Positions 55,098 through 64,000 of a stretch of 64,000 bases of DNA are shown piece after piece (position 1 is the first letter of the stretch; each line of letters starts with the position of its first letter). A model generated the notes under the pieces. It did no database searches, was not told where the DNA came from, and saw only the letters and a list, made by a program, of their open reading frames with translations. The DNA is from Quadrisphaera sp. RL12-1S (GTDB taxonomy: Bacteria > Actinomycetota > Actinomycetes > Actinomycetales > Quadrisphaeraceae): assembly GCF_014270065.1 (NCBI RefSeq), contig NZ_JACNME010000001.1, forward strand, positions 186,001 through 250,000, given 5' to 3'. The translations under genes and the position numbers were made by a program.

Positions 55098-56402
55098 GTG
55101 CCGCAGGGACCCGCTGACGCGTCGTCGTCGTCCGACTCCCCCGCGGCGGCGAGCGTGGCCCCGCTCCTGCGGCCCGAGGGGTGGGCGCTGCTGGAGGCGC
55201 TGCCGCCCTACGCCGGCCCTGACGCGGCGATGGCCCTGGGCGAGCGGCTGCGCGCCGAGGGCGCCGAGCCGCAGCTGGTGGCCGCCGCGATGACGCAGTC
55301 GCGGCTGCGGGCGAAGGGCGAGGCCAAGTTCGGGCCCTTCGCCGACGGCATGCTCTTCACCGCTGAGGGCCTGGAGCAGGCGACGCGGCTGCAGGTGGCC
55401 GCCCACCACGCGCAGCGCTTCCGCGACGCCGGGTGCACCCGGGTGGCCGACCTCGGCTGCGGCGTCGGCGGTGACGCCATGGCCCTGGCCTCCCTCGGCC
55501 TGGGCGTGCTCGCCGTCGACAGGGACGAGGCCACCGCCGCCGTCGCCACCGTGAACCTCAGGCACTGGCCCGAGGCGCAGGTCCACCGCGCCGACGTCCT
55601 CGACGTCATCACCGAGCTGGGGCGGGACGGCTCGGTGGACGGCGCCTGGCTCGACCCGGCCCGGCGCACCGCCGCGGGACGGCGCGTCCTCGACCCCCAC
55701 CGCGCATCGCCGCCGTGGAGCGCCGTGCTCGACGTCGCCCGGCGCGTGCCCGCCACGGGCGTCAAGCTCGCCCCCGGCGTCCCGCGCGACATCGCCGCTG
55801 GCTCCGGGCTGCCCGCTGAGGTGCAGTGGGTCTCCGTCGACGGCGACGTGGTCGAGGCGGCGTGCTGGTTCGGGCCGCTCGCGCGACCGGGCCGGGCGGC
55901 GAGCGCGCTGGTGCTGCGCTCCGCCGAGCGCGGCGGCACCGCGACCCTCGTCGACGACGACGACCTGCCCGTCCCGCCCGCGGTGGCCTCGCCGGAGGGT
56001 GTCGGCACCTACCTGTACGACCCGGACGGCGCCGTCGTGCGCTCCGGGCTCGTCGGGCAGGTGGCGGCGCTGGTGGGAGGGTCGCTGCTGGACCCGAGCA
56101 TCGCCTACGTGACCTCCGACCGGCTCGTGGCGACCCCGCTGGCCCGCGCCTTCGCGGTGGAGGAGGTCTGGCCGTTCGGGCTGAAGGCGCTGCGCACCCG
56201 CCTGCGGATGCGCGGCGTCGGCGCCGTGGAGGTGCTCAAGCGGGGCAGCGCGGTCGACGTCGAGCAGCTGCGCCGCTCCCTGCGCCTGGAGGGGGCGCGC
56301 CAGGCGACCCTCGTGCTGACCAGGGTGGCGGGGCGCCAGCACGTGCTGCTGTGCCGCCCGGTGGCGACGTCCGTGACGACGGCGGGACCGCCCTCCTCCT
56401 GA
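55098..56402 (+). CDS. Class I SAM-dependent methyltransferase with THUMP-like C-terminal domain
   Basis: A 434-residue protein. The SAM-binding motif is RVADLGCGVGGDAMALASLGLGVLAVDRDE (about residues 115-145), with acidic residues closing the next strand, and LDPARRT in the position of motif IV. The C-terminal part (about 350-430, LKRGSAVDVEQLRRSLRL...) matches the THUMP-like domain of actinobacterial rRNA/tRNA methyltransferase-like proteins. GTG start with GAGGA upstream. It stands between the catabolic operon and the importer operon but is probably unrelated to either. Confidence 0.85.
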   Translation: MPQGPADASSSSDSPAAASVAPLLRPEGWALLEALPPYAGPDAAMALGERLRAEGAEPQLVAAAMTQSRLRAKGEAKFGPFADGMLFTAEGLEQATRLQVAAHHAQRFRDAGCTRVADLGCGVGGDAMALASLGLGVLAVDRDEATAAVATVNLRHWPEAQVHRADVLDVITELGRDGSVDGAWLDPARRTAAGRRVLDPHRASPPWSAVLDVARRVPATGVKLAPGVPRDIAAGSGLPAEVQWVSVDGDVVEAACWFGPLARPGRAASALVLRSAERGGTATLVDDDDLPVPPAVASPEGVGTYLYDPDGAVVRSGLVGQVAALVGGSLLDPSIAYVTSDRLVATPLARAFAVEEVWPFGLKALRTRLRMRGVGAVEVLKRGSAVDVEQLRRSLRLEGARQATLVLTRVAGRQHVLLCRPVATSVTTAGPPSS

Positions 56403-56573
56403 TGGCGACCGGCGCCGGGACCTGGAAACAGCCCCGTAACGCAGCCGTCCTCCTAGCGACGCACAGCGCTCCTAGCGTCCCCGCTCGTCGACCGCGAGCT
56501 GGCAGGAGCTGGCAGCGCGCGGTCCCTCACGCCCCGCGGAGGTTCCGCGAGCGCCACGACCCCGGGAGGCCCC

Positions 56574-57731
56574 GTGCCGTCGATCGACCGCCACCACCAG
56601 CAGCTCGTCCGCAGCGCCCTGGGGCGACGCTCCTTCCTGCGGATGGCGGGGCTCGCAGGGCTGGGCGTGGCCGGCGCCAGCACCCTGGCCGCCTGCGGCG
56701 GCTCCTCCACCGGGGCCTCCGGCGGCGGGTCGAGCAGCGGCGGCTCCGCCGACCACGGCGACCTGGCGATCCAGCTCTCCTGGATCAAGAACATCGAGTT
56801 CGCCGGTGAGTTCTTCGCCGACTCCAAGGGCTACTACAAGGACGCCGGGTTCTCGAGCGTCAACCTCATCGCGGGCGGTTCCGCCGGCACCAGCGCGGAG
56901 GCAGCTGTCACCTCCGGCAAGGCGCTCGTGGGCCTGTCCTCCCCCACGCTCACCGCCCCGGCCATCAACGAGGGCGCACCTCTGAAGATCATCGGGACGA
57001 CGTTCCAGAAGAACGCGTTCTGCATCGTCTCGCTCGACTCCAACCCCATCCCCGACCCGGCGGCGATGAAGGGCAAGAAGATCGGCGTGCAGTCCGGCGG
57101 CAACGAGCAGATCTTCTCCGGTCTGCTCAAGGCCAACGGCATCGACCCGAGCTCGCTGACCATCGTCCCCGTGCAGTACGACCCGACCGTGGTGACCACC
57201 GGCGAGGTCGACGGCTTCATGGCCTACCTCACCAACGAGCCGATCCTCCTGCAGGGCAAGCGCTTCAAGACCGTGCAGTTCGCCTTCGCCGACCACGGCC
57301 TGCCGCTGGTCACGGAGACCTTCACCGTGGCGCAGCAGACCATCGAGGAGGACCGCGACAAGCTCAAGGCCTTCCTCAAGGCGGAGGTCCTCGGGTGGAC
57401 GGACGCGCTGAACAACCCCGACGAGGGCGCCAAGCTCGCGGTGGACCAGTACGGCAAGGAGCTCAAGCTCAACCTCGAGGAGCAGCTCAAGGAGATCAAC
57501 GCGCAGGCCACCCTCATCGTCACGGACGACACCGTGAAGAACGGCCTGTTCACCATGACCGACGAGCTCATCGCCACCAACATCGAGTCGCTCGCCACGG
57601 CCGGCACCACGATCACGGCCGAGAAGCTGTTCGACCTCTCGCTCTTGGAGGAGGTCTACTCCGAGGACCCGTCGCTGGTCACCGGACCCACCCTGACGCC
57701 CGAGGCCGCCGCCTCGGCCGCTCCCGCCTGA
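56574..57731 (+). CDS. ABC transporter substrate-binding lipoprotein, NMT1/THI5-like
   Basis: A 385-residue binding protein of the ThiY/TauA fold. A twin-arginine signal (RRSFLRM, 18-24) leads to the lipobox LAAC with Cys41, suggesting a Tat-exported lipoprotein. The mature start LAIQLSWIKNIEFAGEFFADSKGYYKDAGF is very close to pyrimidine-precursor (HMP)-binding proteins. An adenine-deaminase-type gene follows after a hairpin, then the ATPase and permeases, so a purine or related base is the likely ligand. GTG start with GGAGG nearby. The upstream gap 56403-56573 holds two copies of TCCTAGCG but no recognised riboswitch. Confidence 0.9.
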   Translation: MPSIDRHHQQLVRSALGRRSFLRMAGLAGLGVAGASTLAACGGSSTGASGGGSSSGGSADHGDLAIQLSWIKNIEFAGEFFADSKGYYKDAGFSSVNLIAGGSAGTSAEAAVTSGKALVGLSSPTLTAPAINEGAPLKIIGTTFQKNAFCIVSLDSNPIPDPAAMKGKKIGVQSGGNEQIFSGLLKANGIDPSSLTIVPVQYDPTVVTTGEVDGFMAYLTNEPILLQGKRFKTVQFAFADHGLPLVTETFTVAQQTIEEDRDKLKAFLKAEVLGWTDALNNPDEGAKLAVDQYGKELKLNLEEQLKEINAQATLIVTDDTVKNGLFTMTDELIATNIESLATAGTTITAEKLFDLSLLEEVYSEDPSLVTGPTLTPEAAASAAPA

Positions 57732-57746
57732 CAGCCAGCCCCGCTC

Positions 57747-57780
57747 GCGGTGGCCGGCGCGTCCGCGCGCCGGCCACCGC
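57747..57780 (+). terminator. Intercistronic hairpin after the binding-protein gene
   Basis: A perfect 15-bp stem (57747-57761 with 57766-57780) with a TCCG loop, 15 bases after the stop. Such hairpins often stabilise the abundant binding-protein mRNA and reduce transcription into later genes. Confidence 0.8.
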
Positions 57781-57809
57781 GGAGGGGGCCCGTCCCCGGA
57801 GGGACCCGC

Positions 57810-58817
57810 ATGGACGCAGCCCTGCTGCCCAAGGCCGAGCTCCACGTGCACGTCGAGGGCACGCTCGAGCCGGAGCTCGTCGTCGAGCTGGCCCAGCGCC
57901 ACGGCGTGGCGCTGCCCACCACCGACCCCGCGGCGCTGCGGGCGGCCCGGCGCTTCACCGACCTGCAGTCCTTCCTCGACCAGTACTACGAGGCGGCGGA
58001 GCTGCTGCGCACCGAGCAGGACTTCCACGACCTCATGGCCGCCTACCTCGCCCGCGCCGAGCGGGCCGGGGTCCGCCGCGCCGAGGTGTTCCTCGACCCC
58101 CAGCACCACACCGAGCGCGGCGTGCCGCTGGAGGCCGTCTTCGACGGGCTCAGCGCCGCGGCGGCCGCGAGCCCCGTGTCGGTCGACCTCGTCCCCTGCT
58201 TCCTGCGCCACCTCGGGCCCGACGCCGCCCTCGAGGCGCTGCGCACGTGGCTGCCCCACCGCGAGCACTTCGTCGGCGTGGGCCTGGACTCCACCGAGGT
58301 CGGCAACCCGCCGGCCGCCTACGCCCCCGCGTACGCCGTGGCCGCCGCCGAGGGGCTGCACCGCACGGCGCACGTCGGCGAGGAGGGCACCGCCGCCGAC
58401 GTCGCCGAGGCCCTCGACACCCTCGGCATCGAGCGGCTCGACCACGGCAACCACTGCCTCGACGACGGCGAGGTGGTCGCCCGGCTGCGCGACACCGGCA
58501 CACCGCTGACGGTGTGCCCGCTGAGCAACGTGGCGCTGCGGGTGGTCAACGCGCTGGAGGACCACCCGCTCCCGGCGATGCTGGCGGCGGGCCTGCAGGT
58601 GAGCGTCAACAGCGACGACCCCGCCTACTTCGGCGGGTACGTCGACGACAACTACCGGGCCCTGCGCGACGTCGTCGGCCTCACCGACGACCAGCTCACC
58701 GCCCTGGCGCTGGCCTCCTTCGACGCCAGCTTCGCCGAGCCCGCCGCCAAGGACGCCTGGCGCGCCGAGGTGCGCGCTGCCGCGTCCGCGCCGCTGGCCT
58801 CCCCCACCGCCAGCTGA
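57810..58817 (+). CDS. Adenine deaminase-type member of the adenosine/AMP deaminase family
   Basis: A 335-residue zinc hydrolase. Metal and substrate residues appear in LPKAELHVHVEGTLEPEL, RTAHVGEEG, RLDHGNHCLDD and VSVNSDDPAYFGGYVDDNY. The NSDDPAYFGGY and LSNVALRV segments and the spacing match Aah1/PA0148-type adenine deaminases rather than adenosine deaminase. It should convert adenine to hypoxanthine. GGAGGGA precedes the ATG at 57810. The gene lies inside the transporter operon, between binding protein and ATPase, which links import to purine salvage. Confidence 0.88.
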   Translation: MDAALLPKAELHVHVEGTLEPELVVELAQRHGVALPTTDPAALRAARRFTDLQSFLDQYYEAAELLRTEQDFHDLMAAYLARAERAGVRRAEVFLDPQHHTERGVPLEAVFDGLSAAAAASPVSVDLVPCFLRHLGPDAALEALRTWLPHREHFVGVGLDSTEVGNPPAAYAPAYAVAAAEGLHRTAHVGEEGTAADVAEALDTLGIERLDHGNHCLDDGEVVARLRDTGTPLTVCPLSNVALRVVNALEDHPLPAMLAAGLQVSVNSDDPAYFGGYVDDNYRALRDVVGLTDDQLTALALASFDASFAEPAAKDAWRAEVRAAASAPLASPTAS

Positions 58818-58832
58818 CAGCTGAGGAGCACC

Positions 58833-59677
<845 letters not shown>

Positions 59678-59678
<1 letters not shown>

Positions 59679-60511
59679 TGGCCGCCGGGCTCGAAGGCGC
59701 TGCTCCCCCCACCGAGCAGGAGCTCGAGGCGCGCGCCACGCGCTCCGTCGAGCGCCCCCGCTGGCTGGCCGGCGTCCTCGGCGTCGTCGGCATCCTCGCG
59801 CTGTGGTCCCTGCTCGCCGTCACGGTCTTCGCAGGCGGCGGCGGCGTGCCCACCCCGTGGGCCGTCGTCGCGACGATGGGCGCGGACGGCTGGGCCCTGT
59901 ACGGCCCCAACTCCCTCGTCACGGTGAGCAGCGCCGCGCAGGGCTTCCTGTGGGGCAACGCCCTAGCGCTGCTCCTCGCGGGCGCCGTCCTCGTGGTCCC
60001 CCAGCTCGACGGCCTGGTCACGCAGCTGGGCGTCATCAGCTACTGCATCCCGCTGACCGCCATCGGCCCGATCATCCAGATCGTCTTCGGGGGCAGGTCC
60101 ACCTCGATCTTCCTGGCCGCGGTGGCCGTCTTCTTCACCACGCTCATCGGCTCGCTGCTGGGCCTGCGCGCCGCGGACCGCACGAGCATCGACCTCGTGG
60201 CCGCGTACGGCGGCAGCCGGCTGCAGCTGCTGCTGAAGGTGCGCCTCATCTCGGCGCTGCCGAGCCTGCTCGCCGCGCTGATGATCGCGGCTCCCGCCGC
60301 CATGCTCGGCGCGATCATCGGCGAGTACCTCGGAGGGGTCGACAGCGGCCTCGGCGTGGCCCTCACCAACGCCCAGCAGCAGTTCGACGTGCCCCGCACC
60401 TGGGGGCTCGCCATCGCCACCGGCGCCATCGCCGGCGCCGGCTACCTCGTCTTCAGCCTCGTCTCGCGGGTCGTCACGCCGTGGTCGGCCGGACAGGAGG
60501 GCACCTCGTGA
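59678..60511 (+). CDS. ABC transporter permease (NitT/TauT type), first
   Basis: A 277-residue membrane protein with about six helices. The EAA-type loop is LVAAYGGSRLQLLLKVRLISALPSLLAALMIAAP, which contacts the ATPase. A charged N-terminal tail precedes helix 1. It overlaps the next permease gene by GTGA. Confidence 0.92.
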
Positions 60512-61437
60512 GCGCACCCACCGGCACCTCGGACCCCACCGACGCGCGCGACGCCGCCGACCTCACCACCCCACCACCCGCAGGCAGTCCCGTGCCGACG
60601 CCGTCCACCAGCTCCGCGGGCGAGTCCGTGCGCCCCGCCGGCCACGTCGTCGGGACGGCGCTCTGGCGCGCGTTCAGGCCGCTGCTCGTGTCCGCCGTCG
60701 TCGCCCTGGTGGTGTGGTGGGGGGCCCTCGCCGCCTTCGACATCAGCCCCTTCATCGGCAAGACTCCGCAGGACGTGTGGGCCTACCTCCTCACCGACCC
60801 CGACGCCGCGACCAACCGCGCGACCATCGCAGGGCCGCTGGGCGTCACCCTGCAGCACGCCCTCGTCGGGTTCGTCGCCGGCATGGCGGCGGCGCTGGTG
60901 GTGGGCGCCGCGTTCGTCGTCGCGCGCTCGCTCGAGCAGTCGCTCATGCCCATCGCCATGCTGCTGCGCTCGGTGCCGCTGGTCGCGATGACCCCGATCA
61001 TCGTGCTCGTCGCCGGACGCGGGCTCGGGTCCATCGCGGTGATGGGCGGCATCGTCGTCTTCTTCCCCGCCCTGGTGAACGTCGTCCAGGGCCTGCGGTC
61101 GGTGCCGCCGACCTCGCGCGACCTCGTGCACGCCTACGGCGGCTCCGACCTCGCGGTGATGCGGCGGGTCGGCATCCCCACCGCGATGCCGGCGATCTTC
61201 GCCGCCGCCCGCATCTCCGTGCCCGGCGCGCTCACCGGCGCGCTGGTGGTGGAGTGGCTGGCCACCGGCAACGGGATCGGCTCGCAGATCCTCAAGGCCA
61301 TCGGCGGCTTCCGCTACGACGAGGTGTGGGCGCTCATCGTGGCCGTCACGGCCGCCTCCGTGGTGCTCTACACGCTGGTCGGCCTGCTGGAGGGGCTGGT
61401 GCTGGCGCGGTACGCCCCGCACCGCCTCGCGACGTGA
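60508..61437 (+). CDS. ABC transporter permease (NitT/TauT type), second
   Basis: A 309-residue membrane protein. The EAA-type loop is LVHAYGGSDLAVMRRVGIPTAMPAIFAAARISVPGALTGALVVEW. A proline/serine-rich N-terminal tail of about 45 residues precedes the first helix. Together with the preceding permease it forms a heterodimeric channel. Overlaps the first permease by GTGA. Confidence 0.93.
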   Translation: MSAPTGTSDPTDARDAADLTTPPPAGSPVPTPSTSSAGESVRPAGHVVGTALWRAFRPLLVSAVVALVVWWGALAAFDISPFIGKTPQDVWAYLLTDPDAATNRATIAGPLGVTLQHALVGFVAGMAAALVVGAAFVVARSLEQSLMPIAMLLRSVPLVAMTPIIVLVAGRGLGSIAVMGGIVVFFPALVNVVQGLRSVPPTSRDLVHAYGGSDLAVMRRVGIPTAMPAIFAAARISVPGALTGALVVEWLATGNGIGSQILKAIGGFRYDEVWALIVAVTAASVVLYTLVGLLEGLVLARYAPHRLAT

Positions 61438-61467
61438 GCGGCGGCGCGTCCTGACAGGGTGGGCGGC

Positions 61468-62445
61468 GTGACCGCATCCGCCCGCGGCGCGCGACGGCGC
61501 GTCGTCCTCGACACCGACCTGGGCACCGACGTCGACGACGCCCTCGCTCTCGCCCTGCTGCTCGGCTCCCCCGAGGTGGAGCTGCTCGGGGTCACCACCG
61601 TCTACGGCGACACCGGCCTGCGCGCGCGCGCCACCTCCCGGCTGCTCGAGCTGGCCGGGGTGCCGGGCCCGGCGGCACCCGGGGGCCTGCCCGTGCGCGC
61701 GGGTGCGGCCGCGCCGCTGTCCGGGACGCCGGTGTGGTGGGCCGGCCACGAGGGCACCCTCCTGGGGGACCTCACGACGGCGACGACGACCCCGCCGGCG
61801 CCCGGCCGCTCCGCCGCCGAGGACGCCGCCGACTGGCTCGCCGCCACGGCCGCCTCGGCACCGGGCGGGGTGGACCTGCTCGCCATCGGCCCGCTGACGC
61901 AGGTGGCGACGGCCCTGCGCCACCACCCGGAGCTGGCGTCCCACCTGCGCTCGCTCGTGGTCATGGGTGGCCGCTGGGACGGGGCGCTCACCCCCGAGGG
62001 GCTCCTGGAGGACGAGCACAACCTCCGCAGCGACGCGGTCGCGGCCGCTGAGGTCCTGACCAGCGGCGCCACCACGCTCGTCGTCGGCCTGGAGGTCACC
62101 CAGCAGGTGCGGCTGGAGCCGGGCGACGTCGAGCGCATCGCCGCGGCCGGGCCGCTGGGCGCCGCCCTGGCGGCCCAGGTGCGCCAGTGGTGGGAGTTCT
62201 GGGACGAGCCGTGGGGAGTCCCGCACGACCCGGTGACCGCGCTGCTGCTCGTGCAGCCGGAGCTGCTCGAGCTCGGCCCGCCGGGTCGCGTCGAGGTCCA
62301 CGACCGCGGCGCGGTGGTGCACCACCCCGACCCGGCGGGCACCGTGCGGGTCGCGCTCGGCGTGGACGCGGAGCGGGCGGCGGCAGCGGTCGTCCGGCGC
62401 GTGCTGGCCGGCTGCCACCGCGCCGGCGGCCGGGAGCGGGCCTGA
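61468..62445 (+). CDS. Nucleoside hydrolase (inosine-uridine preferring family)
   Basis: A nucleoside hydrolase of about 325 residues that cleaves the N-glycosidic bond of ribonucleosides. The calcium-binding DTDLGTDVDDALALAL motif at the N-terminus is intact. VTTVYGDT, VMGGRWDGALTPEG and EHNLRSDAVAAAEVL also match, although the C-terminal catalytic His region is less obvious. I prefer GTG 61468, with AGGGTGGG about seven bases upstream; GTG 61459 adds three residues. It follows the second permease by 30 bases and probably belongs to the same transcript. Confidence 0.9.
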   Translation: MTASARGARRRVVLDTDLGTDVDDALALALLLGSPEVELLGVTTVYGDTGLRARATSRLLELAGVPGPAAPGGLPVRAGAAAPLSGTPVWWAGHEGTLLGDLTTATTTPPAPGRSAAEDAADWLAATAASAPGGVDLLAIGPLTQVATALRHHPELASHLRSLVVMGGRWDGALTPEGLLEDEHNLRSDAVAAAEVLTSGATTLVVGLEVTQQVRLEPGDVERIAAAGPLGAALAAQVRQWWEFWDEPWGVPHDPVTALLLVQPELLELGPPGRVEVHDRGAVVHHPDPAGTVRVALGVDAERAAAAVVRRVLAGCHRAGGRERA

Positions 62446-62471
62446 GCCCCCCACGGCTGGCGACCGCCACC

Positions 62472-62477
62472 TAGCCT
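62472..62477 (+). promoter_or_regulatory. Leaderless -10 box for the adenosine deaminase gene
   Basis: TAGCCT ends six bases before the ATG at 62484. No Shine-Dalgarno sequence is present in the interval. Confidence 0.55.
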
Positions 62478-62483
62478 GCGCGC

Positions 62484-63470
62484 ATGACCGCGCGAGACCT
62501 CCGCCTGCTCCCCAAGGCCTCCCTGCACACCCACCTGGAGGGCTGCATGCGCCCTTCGACGCTGGCGGAGCTGGCGGCCGGGTACGGCATCCCCGTGCCG
62601 GAGACCCGCGGCTACGGGAACTTCGGCGCCTTCGCCGGCCTGTACGACGCCGCGGCGCAGTGCATCAAGACCGAGGACGACCTGCGCCGCGTGGTGCGCG
62701 AGGTGGTCGAGGACGCCGCCGCCGACGGTGCGGTGTGGGTGGAGCCGCAGCTGTGGCCGCACTACGAGAGCCCGCAGCTGGCCGACGCCGGTCAGATCCT
62801 CGACGTCGCCCTCGACGAGGGCCGCTCGACGGCGGCGCGCCTGGGCGTGGGCTTCGGGCTGATGGTGACGGCCATCCGGGTGCTGCCGCCCGAGGACGCG
62901 GAGGAGCTCGCGGAGCTGGCCGTGACCCGGGTCGACCACGGCGTGGTCTCGTTCGGCCTGGCCCACGACGAGGTGCTCGGCCCGCCGGCGCCCTTCGCCC
63001 GCGCCTTCGCGGTGGCGCGCGCCGGGGGTCTGGTCGCGGCTCCGCACGCCGGGGAGCTGCTCGGGCCTGACAGCGTCCGCTCCGCCCTGGACGACCTCGG
63101 GGCCGGCCGGATCGCGCACGGCGTGCGCGCCGTGGAGGACCCGGCGCTCGTCGAGCGCCTGGCGGCCGAGCGCGTGTGCCTGGACGTCTGCCCCACCTCC
63201 AACGTCCTGCTCGGGGTGGTCCCCTCCCTCGCCGAGCACCCCCTGCGCCGGCTCCTGGACGCCGGAGTGCCCTGCTCGGTCAACACCGACGACTCCCTGC
63301 TCTTCGGTCCCGGCCTGCTGGAGGAGTACGAGACGGCCCGCACGGTGCTGGGCCTCGACGACGCGCAGCTCGCCGCCGTGGCGCGCAGCGGCATCGAGGC
63401 CGCCGCGCACGCCCCCGCGACCCTGGTCAGCGGGGCGCTGGAGCGCGTGGAGGCGTGGCTGGCCGGCTGA
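62484..63470 (+). CDS. add: Adenosine deaminase
   Basis: A 328-residue zinc enzyme deaminating adenosine to inosine. The ligands and catalytic residues are visible: LPKASLHTHLEGCMRPSTL, AAPHAGELLGPDSV (catalytic Glu), RIAHGVRAVEDPALV, CPTSNVLLGV and CSVNTDDSLLFG. It differs clearly from the adenine-deaminase-type gene at 57810, so the window encodes both base- and nucleoside-specific enzymes. It follows the nucleoside hydrolase with a 38-base gap and may have its own leaderless promoter. Confidence 0.92.
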   Translation: MTARDLRLLPKASLHTHLEGCMRPSTLAELAAGYGIPVPETRGYGNFGAFAGLYDAAAQCIKTEDDLRRVVREVVEDAAADGAVWVEPQLWPHYESPQLADAGQILDVALDEGRSTAARLGVGFGLMVTAIRVLPPEDAEELAELAVTRVDHGVVSFGLAHDEVLGPPAPFARAFAVARAGGLVAAPHAGELLGPDSVRSALDDLGAGRIAHGVRAVEDPALVERLAAERVCLDVCPTSNVLLGVVPSLAEHPLRRLLDAGVPCSVNTDDSLLFGPGLLEEYETARTVLGLDDAQLAAVARSGIEAAAHAPATLVSGALERVEAWLAG

Positions 63471-63474
63471 GCGG

Positions 63475-63520
63475 GTCCGCAGGGGGCTGGTCGGTGGACA
63501 CCGGCCAGCCCCCTGCGGAC
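63475..63520 (+). terminator. Hairpin terminator after adenosine deaminase
   Basis: A perfect 16-bp stem (63475-63490 with 63505-63520) and a 14-base loop that can close further, four bases after the stop codon. Confidence 0.88.
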
Positions 63521-63539
63521 GAGCGTCCCGGGTGGTAGT

Positions 63540-63553
63540 TTCGGTCCACCGAA
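63540..63553. promoter_or_regulatory. Palindromic operator TTCGG-N4-CCGAA, copy 1
   Basis: Embedded in the longer perfect palindrome GTTTCGGT-CC-ACCGAAAC (63538-63555). It lies 48 bases before the start of the small membrane protein gene. Two more copies lie at 63852 and 63903. Confidence 0.75.
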
Positions 63554-63602
63554 ACCCGGGCGGCACCACCGCCGCCCGAGCCGTCGTCGAGGAGGGCTCC
63601 CG

Positions 63603-63815
63603 GTGTCCACCGCTGTCGTCGTGCTCGCCGTCGCGCTCGCCGCCCCGGTGCTGCTGCTCACCCTGGCCCTCGCCGTCGCGGCCGCCCTGCCGGCCCTGCG
63701 CCCCCGGCTGCGCGCCCGCGCGCCGCGGGTGCTGCGCGAGCCGGTCGACCTCGCCGGAGCTCACGCGGACGTGGAGCGCCAGGCCCCGGAGTGGGCCGCG
63801 GCCCTGCGCTCCTGA
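63603..63815 (+). CDS. Small single-pass membrane protein, unknown function
   Basis: A 70-residue protein I do not recognise. One hydrophobic helix (about residues 3-28) is followed by an arginine-rich segment and an acidic/alanine-rich cytoplasmic end with VERQAPEWAAALRS. GTG start with GAGGAGGG about six bases upstream. It lies between copy 1 and copies 2-3 of the palindrome, so it is probably controlled by the same regulator. Confidence 0.6.
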   Translation: MSTAVVVLAVALAAPVLLLTLALAVAAALPALRPRLRARAPRVLREPVDLAGAHADVERQAPEWAAALRS

Positions 63816-63851
63816 ACCTTCCCGGACGCGCCCGCCGGTCGCGTCCGCGGT

Positions 63852-63865
63852 TTCGGCCGGCCGAA
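63852..63865. promoter_or_regulatory. Palindromic operator TTCGG-N4-CCGAA, copy 2
   Basis: TTCGGCCGGCCGAA is a perfect palindrome, 36 bases after the stop of the small membrane protein gene and 51 bp (start to start) before copy 3. Confidence 0.65.
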
Positions 63866-63902
63866 GTCCCCGCGGGCGTTCGCCCAGGTCAGTGGCCTTC
63901 TT

Positions 63903-63949
63903 TTCGGGCGACCGAACTGCTTGGCCCCCGCCGCAGGACCCGCTAGCGT
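63903..63949 (+). promoter_or_regulatory. Operator copy 3 and rightward promoter at the window edge
   Basis: TTCGG-GCGA-CCGAA (63903-63916) lies four bases before -35 TTGGCC (63921-63926). After 17 bp comes -10 TAGCGT (63944-63949). The promoter reads out of the window; an ATG at 63994 could be the start of the controlled gene, but too little follows to call it. Confidence 0.7.
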
Positions 63950-64000
63950 CGTCATCGGCCCGCCGCGCGGGCCACCACGACTCGTCCTGACCGATGGCGG

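Noticed and set aside
56403-56573. Possible TPP riboswitch before the NMT1/THI5-like binding protein gene
   Set aside because: The conserved CTGAGA and ACCTGA-type elements of the thi-box are not found in this leader.

Overview
The window is chromosomal DNA from a high-G+C actinobacterium. By eye G+C is well above 70%, GTG starts are common, and TGA stops often overlap the next start. Three markers fix the phylum: a WhiB-family regulator, a BldM-like response regulator and GuaB3. The gene order guaB3, guaB, bldM-like, MerR-like, whiD-like, groEL, groES resembles the Streptomyces developmental locus. A Kineosporia/Kineococcus/Quadrisphaera-type organism is my guess from overall character only. 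I see no rRNA, tRNA, insertion sequence, prophage or CRISPR array.

Layout. 1-11.6 kb holds housekeeping and small-metabolite genes: a MocR regulator facing a flavin-binding split-barrel protein, a nitrilase-superfamily amidase, PcrA helicase, a glycerophosphodiesterase, a Nudix hydrolase, a sugar-nucleotidyltransferase-like protein, a mutarotase, gluconokinase and an AI-2E-type membrane protein. 11.8-15.6 kb is mainly a translationally coupled SURF1-DUF3817-guaA-membrane protein operon. 15.7-19.7 kb is a GntR-controlled unit (SDR, TIM-barrel isomerase, GntR regulator, MHS transporter) with a shared operator sequence. 19.8-29.1 kb is a C4-polyol (erythritol/threitol-type) utilisation locus: dihydroxyacetone-kinase-type tetrulose kinase, RpiB-type isomerase, SorC regulator, erythritol/L-threitol-type dehydrogenase, DUF2291 protein and a ribose-type ABC importer. 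29.2-37.9 kb is a glycerol/polyol region: glpK, glpF and glpD on the minus strand, a divergent SorC regulator, a second glpD and an RbtT-type polyol transporter.

38-47.7 kb carries guaB3, guaB, an APC permease, the bldM-like gene, a MerR-like regulator with decayed cobalamin motifs, whiD-like and groEL/groES with two CIRCE operators. 47.8-54.8 kb is a six-gene minus-strand catabolic operon: flavin monooxygenase, two-subunit thiamine-diphosphate enzyme, GMC oxidoreductase, amidohydrolase and aldehyde dehydrogenase. Almost every junction overlaps. A methyltransferase gene follows. 56.6-63.5 kb is a plus-strand purine-oriented unit: NMT1/THI5-type ABC importer with an embedded adenine-deaminase-type gene, a nucleoside hydrolase and an adenosine deaminase. 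The window ends with a small membrane protein and three copies of a TTCGG-N4-CCGAA palindrome in front of a promoter that points out of the window.

Regulatory signals are unusually readable. Perfect GC-rich hairpins separate most convergent genes. Several starts lie exactly six bases after a TAnnnT -10 box, implying leaderless mRNAs. The best candidates for undescribed biology are the six-gene catabolic operon with the neighbouring purine-type importer, the polyol locus with its two SorC operator systems, and the triple palindrome at the right edge.
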